NCBI GenBank assembly: GCA_022510565.1
Contig: JAFLTE010000018.1
Coordinates: forward strand, 1-64,000
DNA: 64,000 nt
Direction of reading: 5' to 3'
Source of the DNA: Lachnospiraceae bacterium
GTDB taxonomy: Bacteria > Bacillota > Clostridia > Lachnospirales > Lachnospiraceae
Numbering within the stretch: position 1 is the stretch's first letter; every line of letters starts with the position of its first letter. The translations under genes were made by a program, and so were the position numbers. The notes under the pieces were generated by a model that did no database searches, was not told the origin of the DNA, and worked only from the letters and a program-made list of their open reading frames with translations. Below, piece by piece: positions 1 through 8,115 of the stretch.

Positions 1-303
1 GATCTATGGATGACCGAAGGTACAGCACTTTATCTAAGTAATGGTGAAGCATTTTATAAGATTTATCTTAATTATATAGCAATACCGACTTACCAAGATA
101 CGTGCACAGGTAATCCCATAAGATTTTCAAATTGTGGAGGTTATACATTTGCCCATACATATATTGAATATATCGATGACACATATGGCTGGGATAGTGT
201 TCTGAAATTGATTGAAACAGAGGATTACGAAAAATGTTTTGGGAAAACTCGAAAAGAAATATATGAAGAATGGGTTGTATATCTTAAAAATTATTATCAA
301 TAA
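1..303 (+). CDS. C-terminal fragment of a peptidase MA-like (gluzincin) protein, 5' truncated by window edge
   Basis: The reading frame is open from base 1 and stops with TAA at 301-303, so the true start lies left of the window; the ATG at 10 is internal. The first residues read DLWMTEGTALYLS, which resembles the W-x-x-EG-x-A-x-Y segment carrying the third zinc ligand in gluzincin/peptidase-MA-like domains. The HExxH that would prove this is outside the window. The remainder (CGGYTFAHTYIEYID...) looks like the helical C-terminal part of such a domain. Probably a secreted or membrane-anchored hydrolase, but this rests on one motif. No terminator is obvious after it. Confidence 0.5.
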   Translation, partial: DLWMTEGTALYLSNGEAFYKIYLNYIAIPTYQDTCTGNPIRFSNCGGYTFAHTYIEYIDDTYGWDSVLKLIETEDYEKCFGKTRKEIYEEWVVYLKNYYQ

Positions 304-422
304 AACTGTTTTCACAAAAGATGTCATAAAGAAGTAACTTTTCGACTAATTTATGCAATTCTTGGCGGTTTAGTTTCAGGAACGCTGCGGAGCCAGCTTT
401 AATGCTATTCAAGCGACATAAA

Positions 423-451
423 TTGACAAAATCCCACAATATTATTATACT
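423..451 (+). promoter_or_regulatory. Consensus sigma-A promoter of the hypB operon
   Basis: TTGACA at 423-428 and TATACT at 446-451 with exactly 17 bases between them. The start of hypB is 42 bases downstream of the -10 box. This is one of the best -35/-10 matches in the window and points to constitutive, strong expression of the hypB-to-hypA operon. Confidence 0.75.
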
Positions 452-492
452 GAAAATAACTAGTATAACCATTAAAACGGAGGCGCAAAAGC

Positions 493-1161
493 ATGGGAGA
501 ATTCCGGGTACTGGAGATTAAACAGAGCGTTTTTGCGGACAATGATCGCCGCGCGGATGAAGTCAGAAGTGAACTGAAGAAGAAGAAAGTATTTCTGTTA
601 AATCTTATGTCATCTCCGGGTTCCGGCAAGACCACAACACTGACCAGAACGATCGAGCATCTCAAGGATGAGTTTCGTATCGGCGTGATGGAAGCGGACA
701 TTGATTCGGATGTGGATGCGCAGACGATTTCCTCGCTGGGCGTTAAAGCAATTCAGCTTCATACCGGCGGCATGTGTCATCTGGATGCGGACATGACGGC
801 GCAGGGGCTTGCGGGGCTGGAAACGGGCGATGTAGATCTTGCGATTCTCGAGAATGTGGGGAATCTGGTCTGCCCGGCGGAGTTCGACACGGGAGCGGTC
901 AAAAATGCAATGATTCTGAGTGTCCCGGAGGGGGATGACAAACCGTTAAAGTACCCGCTGATGTTTTCAATCTGCGATGTGGTTTTAATCAACAAGATCG
1001 ATGTGCTGCCTTATTTCGATTTTGATATGGATAAGTGCAGAGAAGGTATTCTGATGAGGAATCCCAATGCGAAGATTATTCCGATCTCCGCCCGTACCGG
1101 AGAGGGTATTGAGGAGTGGACCGGATGGCTTCGCGATGAAGTAAAAAAATGGCAGCAATAG
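493..1161 (+). CDS. hypB: HypB, nickel-incorporation GTPase
   Basis: A 222-residue SIMIBI-class GTPase that drives nickel delivery in [NiFe]-hydrogenase maturation together with HypA. Visible features: P-loop SSPGSGKTTT near residue 42, the Asp-rich switch EADIDSDVDA, the family metal-site signature GGMCHLDADM with its Cys-His pair, ENVGNLVCPAEFD, and the guanine-specificity motif NKID. There is no N-terminal His-rich or CxxCGC nickel store, as in the short HypB type. RBS GGAGGC lies upstream of ATG 493. First gene of the operon that ends with hypA; hypC, hypD, hypE, hypF and any hydrogenase subunit are absent nearby, so the client enzyme is unknown. Confidence 0.93.
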   Translation: MGEFRVLEIKQSVFADNDRRADEVRSELKKKKVFLLNLMSSPGSGKTTTLTRTIEHLKDEFRIGVMEADIDSDVDAQTISSLGVKAIQLHTGGMCHLDADMTAQGLAGLETGDVDLAILENVGNLVCPAEFDTGAVKNAMILSVPEGDDKPLKYPLMFSICDVVLINKIDVLPYFDFDMDKCREGILMRNPNAKIIPISARTGEGIEEWTGWLRDEVKKWQQ

Positions 1162-1185
1162 CTGCAAAGAGGAGGAGATAGTGAC

Positions 1186-2232
1186 ATGTTGTTTCAAATT
1201 TATGGTGATGGTGCCGGATGGCAGTTGTTAGGTTGGGTGCTGGTTTTTACGGCATTGGTTTTGGCCAATGAGTTTGCCAGACGTACCAAACAGGGAGGCA
1301 TTTTATGTTTTCTGGTAGTACCGGCGGCCTTGACGGTGTATTTTGTTTCGATTTATGTAGGTGCTGCGATGGGAGCCGGATGGGCATTGAATAATCCTAC
1401 CTATGTCCACATGAACAGTTGGTTCCATTATGCGAAGCTCTATGCGGCAACTGCAGGCTGTATCGGTTTCATGATGTTAAAATACAAATGGAGTATCGGC
1501 AAGACAGAGTGGTTCAAGGTATTTCCGTTCCTGATTGTTGCCATCAATATTCTGATTGCGGTTGCAAGTGATTTCGAGTCCGGCATCCGCGGTATGCATG
1601 CTCTGGCTGAGTATGGTGACCGCTGGTGGCTGTCCTCCGAGAATGTATGGCTTTACGGAGGCTGGTGGAACTGGGTGAACGGTATCGCCGGAATCCTCAA
1701 TATTTTATGTATGACGGGCTGGTGGGGCATTTATTCATCCAAGAAAAAAGATGATATGCTTTGGCCCGATATGACATGGTGCTTTATTATTGCATACGAT
1801 TTGTGGAACTTCGAATATACATATAACAACCTGCCGACCCATGCATGGTATTGCGGACTCGCACTGCTCCTGGCTCCGACATTCGCCAATGCACTGTGGA
1901 ACAAAGGCGGATGGATTCAGAACCGTGCCAATACACTGGCGATGTGGTGTATGTTTGCGCAGGTATTCCCGATGTTCCAGGATTACAGCCGGTTTACGAC
2001 GATTTCTACTGTGTATGCGGACGGATTTATGGATGCGGCAGTCAGACCCACATCTGCGGATCCCAGGATGCAGGGGGTAGTTGCAATTCTTGCGCTGGGC
2101 GCAAACGTGCTGTGTCTGGCAGCGATTGTCAAGCGGTCTATTGAACAGAAGAAGAATCCGTATAAAAACGAGATTTTCACGGATCAGAGAGATTACAAAC
2201 TTGCGATGGCAAGAGCTGAGAAAGCGGAGTAA
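1186..2232 (+). CDS. Multi-pass Trp-rich integral membrane protein, DUF5692-like
   Basis: 348 residues with about eight to nine hydrophobic segments and an unusually high tryptophan content (for example YGGWWNWVNG and MTGWWGIYSS). It resembles the uncharacterised DUF5692 membrane family, recognised by general appearance only. No catalytic motif can be named. RBS GGAGGAG lies 9 bases before ATG. It sits 24 bases after hypB and 73 bases before the FeS-flavin oxidoreductase, so the HypA/HypB pair brackets this protein and the oxidoreductase. Membrane-embedded His and Trp residues could reflect a metal or electron-carrier role, but that is speculation. Confidence 0.7.
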   Translation: MLFQIYGDGAGWQLLGWVLVFTALVLANEFARRTKQGGILCFLVVPAALTVYFVSIYVGAAMGAGWALNNPTYVHMNSWFHYAKLYAATAGCIGFMMLKYKWSIGKTEWFKVFPFLIVAINILIAVASDFESGIRGMHALAEYGDRWWLSSENVWLYGGWWNWVNGIAGILNILCMTGWWGIYSSKKKDDMLWPDMTWCFIIAYDLWNFEYTYNNLPTHAWYCGLALLLAPTFANALWNKGGWIQNRANTLAMWCMFAQVFPMFQDYSRFTTISTVYADGFMDAAVRPTSADPRMQGVVAILALGANVLCLAAIVKRSIEQKKNPYKNEIFTDQRDYKLAMARAEKAE

Positions 2233-2305
2233 AGCTGTATAGGAATAGAACATATAAAAAGCAGAACAAGCGGTAAGAGAAGGTATAGCAAAAGGAGTAA
2301 AGCCT

Positions 2306-5122
2306 ATGGATATGATGAAAGTGTATGCAGAGTGGCCGGCGAACCATAAGAAAGATAAGAATCCCAGTGAAAAGATCATCAAGCTCGGGAAAAAGATTAC
2401 GGACGTTGCGGCTCACAAATTAAAAGGGGTTACGGTGGAAGATCCCGAGTATTGGGGACTTGCGGAGATCATCTCCGAGGAGATGGCGGATGTCGCCCTG
2501 AAAATGAAGGTCAGGAATCACTATACATTTGATGAAATGTGTAAGTTGACTCATACCCAGAGTGAGAGCGAGAAAGAGAAACTCAATAAGCTGCTGGAAG
2601 AAATGTGCTATATCGGTCTTCTGGAGTATGACTACGGTTATCACTACGACCATAACGGACGCACCCATGAGCAGACGGAGAGAAGATATGTTTTGCCCAT
2701 GTTCGTTCCGGGTTCCGCCGAGCTTTTCAATATGGAAGAGCTTCCCGACGGAAGCAATCCGAGACTGAGAGACCATCCGGATGTAGCATCCTTCTTTGAG
2801 AGGATGACCTACATACCGCTTGCGGGAATTACGCAGATGGTACCTCCGGGAGGCGCGGGCATCGGTATGCACGTCATTCCGGTTGAAAAAGCGATTTCCA
2901 TGGAGAATCAGTCCGTCGATTTAGAGCATCTTTCCTACTGGCTGAAAAAGTATGAGGGACATATCGGGGTGGGACGATGCAGCTGTCGTGCATCCCGCAA
3001 AGTGCTCGGTGACGGCTGTGGAGATGACGATTACGGCTGGTGTATTGCTGTTGGTGATTTCGCCGATTACTGTCGTGAGACCAACAAGGGCCACGATATT
3101 ACCTATGAGGAAGCTATGGCGATTCTGAAACGGGGCGAGGAAAACGGCTTTGTTCATCAGATCACCAATATTGATGGCGAGAATAAGATTTTCGGTATCT
3201 GTAACTGTAATGTAAATATTTGTAACGCGCTGCGTACTTCTCAGTTATTTAACACGCCGAACATGTCACGCTCCGCGTATGTGGCTCATGTTGATAAAGA
3301 AAAATGTGTTGCCTGCGGACGTTGCGTGGAATATTGTCCGGCAGGTGCGGTGAAACTGGGACAGAAATTGTGCACGAAAGACGGCGGCGAGATAGAGTAT
3401 CCGAAGCAGGAGCTTCCGGATGAAGTGAAGTGGGGACCGGAGAAGTGGGATCCCGAGTACAGAGATAATAACAGAATTAACTGCCATGAGACAGGAACCG
3501 CTCCCTGTAAGACGGCTTGCCCGGCCCATATCGCTGTACAAGGTTATCTGAAAAAAGCAGCGCAGGGTCAGTATCAGGAGGCGCTTGCACTGATCAAGAA
3601 GCAGAATCCTTTCCCGGCTGTGTGCGGACGAATCTGTAACCGCCGCTGCGAGGATGCATGTACCAGAGGAACAATCGATCAGGCAGTTGCTATCGATGCA
3701 GTTAAGAAGTTTATCGCAGAGCAGGATCTGAATGCGGAGACAAGATACATTCCGCCGGTGGTTATTCCGGCGAGCATCCATAAACAGCGCTGGGATGAAA
3801 AGATTGCCATTATCGGCGGTGGTCCGGCTGGTCTGTCCGCGGCATTCTATCTGGCGGAGAGAGGATATTACCCGACGGTATTTGAGAAGAATGAACTGCC
3901 GGGCGGTATGCTTCAGTACGGTATACCTTCCTATAAGCTGGAAAAAGATGTAATCGCTGCAGAAATCGATGTAATGCGCCAGATGGGCGTTGAGATTAAG
4001 ACCGGAGTGGAAGTTGGTAAAGACATTACACTGGATGAGCTGCGTGCACAAGGCTATAAGGCATTCTATATCGCAATCGGCTGCAGCGCAGGACGTCGTC
4101 CGGGCGTACCCAATGATACGGCAGAAGGTACAATGACAGCCATTGAATACCTGAAAGAAGCTAACACCGGAAATACATCCTTTACCGGCAAAGTGGTAGT
4201 AGTCGGCGGCGGTAACGTGGCAATCGACGCATCCAGAGTCAGCATAAGAAGCGGAGCAGCAGAGGTAACACAGCTTTGTCTCGAATCGGAAGCTGAAATG
4301 CCTGCATCCGACGAGGAAGTTCGCGAAGCCACCGAAGACGGTGTTGTTATCAAGAACGGCTGGGGACCGAAAGAAGTTCTCGTTACAGACGGTAAAGTCA
4401 GCGGAATCGTATTCAAGAAATGTACCGCTGTATTTGACAAAGAAGGTAAATTCAATCCCGTATATGATGAGAACGATACCCTTACCATCGAATGCGACAG
4501 AGTAATCTTCGCAATCGGACAGCAGATTGTATGGGGAGATCTTTTAAAAGGAGCTAAAGTGGAACTGGGACGCGGCAACGGGCCGGTTGCGGATTCCCTT
4601 ACTTTCCAGACTGGTGAGCCGGATATCTTCGTGGGCGGTGATGTTTACACGGGACCGAAATTTGCCATCGACGCGATTGCACAAGGACATTACGCGGCAG
4701 AATCCCTGCACCGTTTCGTTCAGGGCGGTCATATGACTATCGGACGTAACCATTGGGAGTTCATAGAGCTGGATAAAGACAATATCTCCGTGGAAAGCTA
4801 TGATAATTCCTCCCGTCAGATAGAAGGAAACGACGCATCGGTTGAAGCGAAATCATTCCGCGACGCGCATCTGACACTGACAGAGGAGCAGGTGACGACC
4901 GAAACTGCAAGGTGCTTGGGCTGTGGCGCAACAATCGTGGATCAGAATAAGTGTATCGGCTGCGGTGTCTGTACGACGAAATGTGCGTTTGATGCGATTA
5001 CCCTGCACAGAGACCGTCCGGAGTGCACCAACATGGTTCCGGCGGAGGATAAGTTCAAATATATTCTTCCTTACCAGTTGAAACGTGCGGTGAAGATTGC
5101 CAGAAACAAGAAAGATAAATAA
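2306..5122 (+). CDS. Large FeS/FAD NAD(P)H oxidoreductase (GltD-like) with ferredoxin domains
   Basis: 938 residues, cytoplasmic. In order: an N-terminal region with a Cys cluster (GRCSCRASRK plus GDGCG, near 225-240); a 4Fe-4S ferredoxin motif CVACGRCVEYCPAG near 335; the GltD/dihydropyrimidine-dehydrogenase-type domain with CKTACPAH and CGRICNRRCEDAC (about 400-450); an FAD Rossmann motif IAIIGGGPAGLSAAF near 505; an NAD(P) motif VVVVGGGNVAIDASR near 630; and C-terminal clusters CLGCG and CIGCGVCTTKC near 870-893. This is the architecture of NADPH-linked glutamate-synthase small-subunit-like oxidoreductases that pass electrons to ferredoxin or a partner enzyme. Expressed with hypB, the membrane protein and hypA. 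The electron acceptor is unknown. Confidence 0.85.
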   Translation: MDMMKVYAEWPANHKKDKNPSEKIIKLGKKITDVAAHKLKGVTVEDPEYWGLAEIISEEMADVALKMKVRNHYTFDEMCKLTHTQSESEKEKLNKLLEEMCYIGLLEYDYGYHYDHNGRTHEQTERRYVLPMFVPGSAELFNMEELPDGSNPRLRDHPDVASFFERMTYIPLAGITQMVPPGGAGIGMHVIPVEKAISMENQSVDLEHLSYWLKKYEGHIGVGRCSCRASRKVLGDGCGDDDYGWCIAVGDFADYCRETNKGHDITYEEAMAILKRGEENGFVHQITNIDGENKIFGICNCNVNICNALRTSQLFNTPNMSRSAYVAHVDKEKCVACGRCVEYCPAGAVKLGQKLCTKDGGEIEYPKQELPDEVKWGPEKWDPEYRDNNRINCHETGTAPCKTACPAHIAVQGYLKKAAQGQYQEALALIKKQNPFPAVCGRICNRRCEDACTRGTIDQAVAIDAVKKFIAEQDLNAETRYIPPVVIPASIHKQRWDEKIAIIGGGPAGLSAAFYLAERGYYPTVFEKNELPGGMLQYGIPSYKLEKDVIAAEIDVMRQMGVEIKTGVEVGKDITLDELRAQGYKAFYIAIGCSAGRRPGVPNDTAEGTMTAIEYLKEANTGNTSFTGKVVVVGGGNVAIDASRVSIRSGAAEVTQLCLESEAEMPASDEEVREATEDGVVIKNGWGPKEVLVTDGKVSGIVFKKCTAVFDKEGKFNPVYDENDTLTIECDRVIFAIGQQIVWGDLLKGAKVELGRGNGPVADSLTFQTGEPDIFVGGDVYTGPKFAIDAIAQGHYAAESLHRFVQGGHMTIGRNHWEFIELDKDNISVESYDNSSRQIEGNDASVEAKSFRDAHLTLTEEQVTTETARCLGCGATIVDQNKCIGCGVCTTKCAFDAITLHRDRPECTNMVPAEDKFKYILPYQLKRAVKIARNKKDK

Positions 5123-5148
5123 GTAAAACGCTTCGGAATGGAGAGAAG

Positions 5149-5493
5149 ATGCACGAAATAGGTGTTGTATTTTATGTGATCCGCGATGTGAAGAAGGTCG
5201 CCGAAGAGAACAATGTGGAGCAGGTGGAAACCGTAACGCTTGAGATTGGCGAAGTGTCCGGCGTGGTCCATGAGCTTCTGATTGACTGTTTTAATTGGGC
5301 GGTAAAAAAAGAGCCTATTATGGAGCACGCCAAGCTTCAGATAGAGACCATCAAAGCGGTTACCTTCTGCGAGGATTGCAAGCAGGAATATGAGACGGTT
5401 AAATATGCGAAGATATGTCCCCACTGTCAGAGTGAGAACACATATCTTCTGCGGGGAAATGAGTTTAATATTAAAGAAATAGGGGTTACATGA
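5149..5493 (+). CDS. hypA: HypA, nickel metallochaperone
   Basis: 114 residues, the usual family length. It starts MHEIG, giving His2 and Glu3 as nickel ligands after Met1. The zinc-ribbon pair CEDC (residues 84-87) and CPHC (97-100) follows. HypA docks with HypB and hands nickel to the target enzyme. Last gene of the operon: ATG 5149 has RBS GGAGAG and lies 26 bases after the oxidoreductase. A hairpin terminator follows directly. Separation of hypA from hypB by two non-hyp genes is unusual. Confidence 0.92.
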   Translation: MHEIGVVFYVIRDVKKVAEENNVEQVETVTLEIGEVSGVVHELLIDCFNWAVKKEPIMEHAKLQIETIKAVTFCEDCKQEYETVKYAKICPHCQSENTYLLRGNEFNIKEIGVT

Positions 5494-5500
5494 AGGAATG

Positions 5501-5546
5501 AGGGCATTCTGAGAGTCGCGAATAGGACTTGGGATGCCCTTGTTTG
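5501..5546 (+). terminator. Intrinsic terminator of the hyp operon
   Basis: AGGGCATTC at 5501-5509 pairs with GGGATGCCCT at 5531-5540 (one bulge), followed by TGTTTGTT. It lies 8 bases after the hypA stop. The U-tract is interrupted by G, so strength is uncertain. Confidence 0.6.
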
Positions 5547-5609
5547 TTAGCGTTTGATGCTTGATTGATTAAGATGAAAGACGCATATAATAAGGGAGGG
5601 GGAAGTACA

Positions 5610-6515
5610 ATGAATGAAAAAGTGATTCTTCAATTATGCGTGAATTGTTTTTTCGATAATCCGCGATTAATAGAACGTTGTACAGTAGGACATGGAAATT
5701 ATGTTTATATAGTTGAATGCGCAGGTGTTAAGTACGTCATCCGGTGCAGCGAGGAACATAATGCATATAAAGACACAATTTATTGGTTGGAGCAATTAGC
5801 ATCCATTGAGATACCCATACCGAAAGTAATTGCACATGGAAATTTTGAACAGTATGAATATCTGATTTTGAATTACTTTGAAGGTAAAGATATTGGACTC
5901 GTATATACTCAACTCAATGATGAGGATAAAAAGGAGATTGCAAAAGAAATTGTAGCTATTCAGAACAAAGTGGCAGCATTGGAATTGGAAAATGTTGAGC
6001 CGCAATGGTCGTGGCATTCGGTCATAAATGATATGCTTGAACGGTCCAAAGAGCGTATTGCAGCAAATGGCTATTTTGACGTTGAGAAAGTAGAGCGGCT
6101 TTGGAAATTAGCAGAGCAGTTGGACGAGTATTTTACAAATATAAAGCCAATTGCGTATTTAGATGATGTCAGTACCAAAAATCTGCTCATTCATAACGGG
6201 AGGATATCCGGTATTGTTGATATAGACTGGATGGGCATAGGCGATAAGCTGACCTATGTCGCATTGACGAACATGGCTCTGCTCAACATGGAATGTGATA
6301 CCGATTATGTGGAATATATTTTGGCAGAGATGCAGTTAAACGATGTTGAAAAGAAGGCGTTCCTGTTCTATACATTAATGTTCTGTGTTGACTTCATGGG
6401 AGAACGTGGTATGCAATTCATGGATAAAACTATCGAAGTAAATGAGCAGATCATAGATAGGTTAAACGGTATCTATGAGCAGCTTATGCAATGCTTCCTT
6501 AGGAAATACAATTAG
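5610..6515 (+). CDS. Aminoglycoside-phosphotransferase-family kinase
   Basis: 301 residues from ATG 5610, chosen over an upstream in-frame ATG because GGGAGGGGG lies at 5594-5602 and a TATAAT sits at 5586-5591. The C-lobe carries the APH/choline-kinase signature: YLDDVSTKNLL (catalytic Asp, then Asn five residues later) and the metal-binding VDIDW. The usual HGD of the catalytic loop reads LDD. The substrate (antibiotic, sugar, amine) cannot be told from sequence. Its last 54 bases overlap the convergent thiN gene. More AT-rich than the hyp operon. Confidence 0.75.
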   Translation: MNEKVILQLCVNCFFDNPRLIERCTVGHGNYVYIVECAGVKYVIRCSEEHNAYKDTIYWLEQLASIEIPIPKVIAHGNFEQYEYLILNYFEGKDIGLVYTQLNDEDKKEIAKEIVAIQNKVAALELENVEPQWSWHSVINDMLERSKERIAANGYFDVEKVERLWKLAEQLDEYFTNIKPIAYLDDVSTKNLLIHNGRISGIVDIDWMGIGDKLTYVALTNMALLNMECDTDYVEYILAEMQLNDVEKKAFLFYTLMFCVDFMGERGMQFMDKTIEVNEQIIDRLNGIYEQLMQCFLRKYN

Positions 6516-7112
6516 CAGCGTTCCGGCAGCGACGGATACGCTGCCTTCTTTTCCAATAAATTCATTGCTGACACCGAGAGGAAAAGTGTTAGTTAATGTT
6601 GCATTATTAAGTTCATATTTTAAACCTTGCAGATATACGCCTTCTGATTTTTCGGTGTGGGAGAAGACCGAAATATAGCTGGACGGGACTTTATTAAAGG
6701 ACATCTTACGATTGGTGATAGCAGTAATAACGATGTCCTTGCCAAACAAAAATCCCTGCATACCGTTTTGGGAGAGGTAGGCAAGTATCTGTATGTTGGC
6801 GATCGTGTGATCTATGCGACCGCCCATCCCGCAATAAATGTGAAAAACGGAATATCCCGATTTGATTCCTTCACGAACGGCCGCAAGCATATCAGTATCA
6901 TCTTTTTCCGGATTTAATTCTTTGGTATTCGGATGAACGGGTATATCATTGAGAGAATCAAAATCCCCAATCACAAGATCAGCAGTGAATCCGCGTTGCT
7001 CCAAATAGCGAATCCCCGCATCTGCGGCAATTACAAAGTCTTCTGTTGTCGGTGTGAAATCAAGCCCGTAGTTTTCTCCGGCGCCGATGATGTAGCAAAT
7101 GGCGTTTTTCAT
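6462..7112 (-). CDS. thiN: Thiamine diphosphokinase
   Basis: 216 residues, normal length. It converts thiamine to thiamine diphosphate using ATP. Diagnostic segments: AADAGIRYLEQRG, the metal-binding VIGDFDSL, KDDTDMLAAVREG and CGMGGRIDHTIANI, the core of the catalytic domain, followed by the C-terminal thiamine-binding beta domain ending near VAAGTLLIVF. The gene faces the APH-like kinase and overlaps its 3' end by 54 bases, so both coding ends are constrained. Start ATG at 7112. Confidence 0.9.
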   Translation of the reverse strand: MKNAICYIIGAGENYGLDFTPTTEDFVIAADAGIRYLEQRGFTADLVIGDFDSLNDIPVHPNTKELNPEKDDTDMLAAVREGIKSGYSVFHIYCGMGGRIDHTIANIQILAYLSQNGMQGFLFGKDIVITAITNRKMSFNKVPSSYISVFSHTEKSEGVYLQGLKYELNNATLTNTFPLGVSNEFIGKEGSVSVAAGTLLIVFPKEALHKLLIDTV

Positions 7113-7116
7113 CTTG

Positions 7117-7617
7117 TTATCTCCATTCTGGTCTGCAATAAGTAGTTTGTGAAAGACAATACCCGCATATCTCGATTGCCGTGTATGTATGGATGTAGTG
7201 AGGACCTATTTTTTTAGTCAGAACAACGGAAATCTTTTTATCAAAAATATCAGGTTCTTTTTGGTGGCGCAGCGCGAAACACTCTACGCTTTTTCCATAA
7301 ACATGTAGAATGGCATCTTTTCAGACTTCATTTTGCGGAGCCATAATAATGAAGTCCTGCGTACACCAATCCAGTTTATAGGATACCAATTCAGTGTTTG
7401 GTTCTCCTACAAAAAAGCATAAGTTGCCCAGTATAGTCAGTGCCGCCGTTGGGTGATTCAAGTCATTCGCATAGATTTTGCCCATGATTTCCTGTGAACA
7501 CGACCAGATTAGAGCTTCATCCCGGTTGGCGAATAGCGGAGTGACGTTGGTTGGGGTGGTAATTTCGTATATTATTGGAGTACCTCTACGGGAAAATGTA
7601 TCTACATTTTTTAACTT
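7117..7617 (-). pseudogene. Decayed GNAT-type acetyltransferase
   Basis: Reading the minus strand in one frame gives a coherent acetyltransferase-like protein: TPLFANRDEALIWSCSQE, MGKIYANDLNHPTAALTILG, YKLDWCTQDFIIMAPQNEV, then an in-frame TGA (plus-strand 7321-7323), then KDAILHVYGKS and KEPDIFDKK, ending at TAA (7117-7119). The TGA probably replaces a Trp TGG codon. A TAG lies just upstream of the 5' end, there is no usable start, and the catalytic C-terminal half with the acetyl-CoA loop is missing. It is therefore a truncated relic. It abuts the start of thiN and marks the left side of the AT-rich island. Confidence 0.7.
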
Positions 7618-8115
7618 TACAAGCTATAACTTGCCTGTTGGAATCCAGTGGGTGATTATATTTTTCGAACTTATTATTCACCATATTATTATATGGTAGC
7701 ATTATAATCTTAAAAGAGCAATATATGTAATTTCTCAAGGATAGTATTAATCATAATACTACTGATAAAACTGTATATTACCCAAAAATGTGCGATTTAT
7801 ATATGATTACGAGATATCCCTAAGAGCATGATTAGACAATAAGTGGAATATATGAAGTTAGTGATGATTTTAACGAGGAGAATCTGGAAAAAAATGAAAA
7901 TCAAGTGTAGATGAGATGATTTTGAAACGAATTATATGAAAATACTTATTGCACCTTATATACTTTTTGTAGATATTGGTAATTTTATATGGTATAATAA
8001 AATTAAAAAAGTAGTACAAAGAATTGGCGTGTGGATTCTTAGGTATTTACTAGAGCGTAAGCCACCATCCATGCCTATGCCATTCTTTTTGCTTATTATT
8101 AGGAGGGAATTTGGG
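7618..8115 (+). other. AT-rich non-coding leader before the four-gene cassette
   Basis: No credible gene. It contains the perfect palindrome CCATATTATTATATGG at 7681-7696 and the promoter at 7968-7998. A reading frame is open from 7936 into the next gene, but the promoter sits inside that stretch and a strong RBS lies at 8101-8106, so this part is taken as leader rather than coding. Confidence 0.6.
7968..7998 (+). promoter_or_regulatory. Extended -10 promoter for the STAS/GHKL cassette
   Basis: TATAAT at 7993-7998 preceded by TGG (extended -10 TGn). A weak -35, TTGTAG at 7968-7973, lies 19 bases upstream. It would give a leader of about 110 bases before the TTG start at 8116. Confidence 0.5.

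Noticed and set aside
304..472. Minus-strand frame in the hypB leader with LNSIKAGSAAFLKLNRQEL-like sequence
   Set aside because: Short, crosses the consensus hypB promoter and has no RBS; it might be a remnant or repeat but I cannot support it.
3266..4051. 261-codon minus-strand frame inside the FeS-flavin oxidoreductase
   Set aside because: Shadow: the plus strand has strong domain motifs throughout.
493..5493. Complete hydrogenase maturation operon
   Set aside because: Only hypA and hypB are present; no hypC-F and no hydrogenase subunits.
5586..5591. TATAAT as a firm promoter for the APH-like gene
   Set aside because: No -35 at 16-18 bases; spacing to TTGATT is 15 or 19, so it is mentioned only as support for the start.
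7936..8115. 60-residue N-terminal extension of the STAS-GHKL protein
   Set aside because: It contains the promoter; the TTG at 8116 with AGGAGG is a better start and begins directly at the STAS domain.
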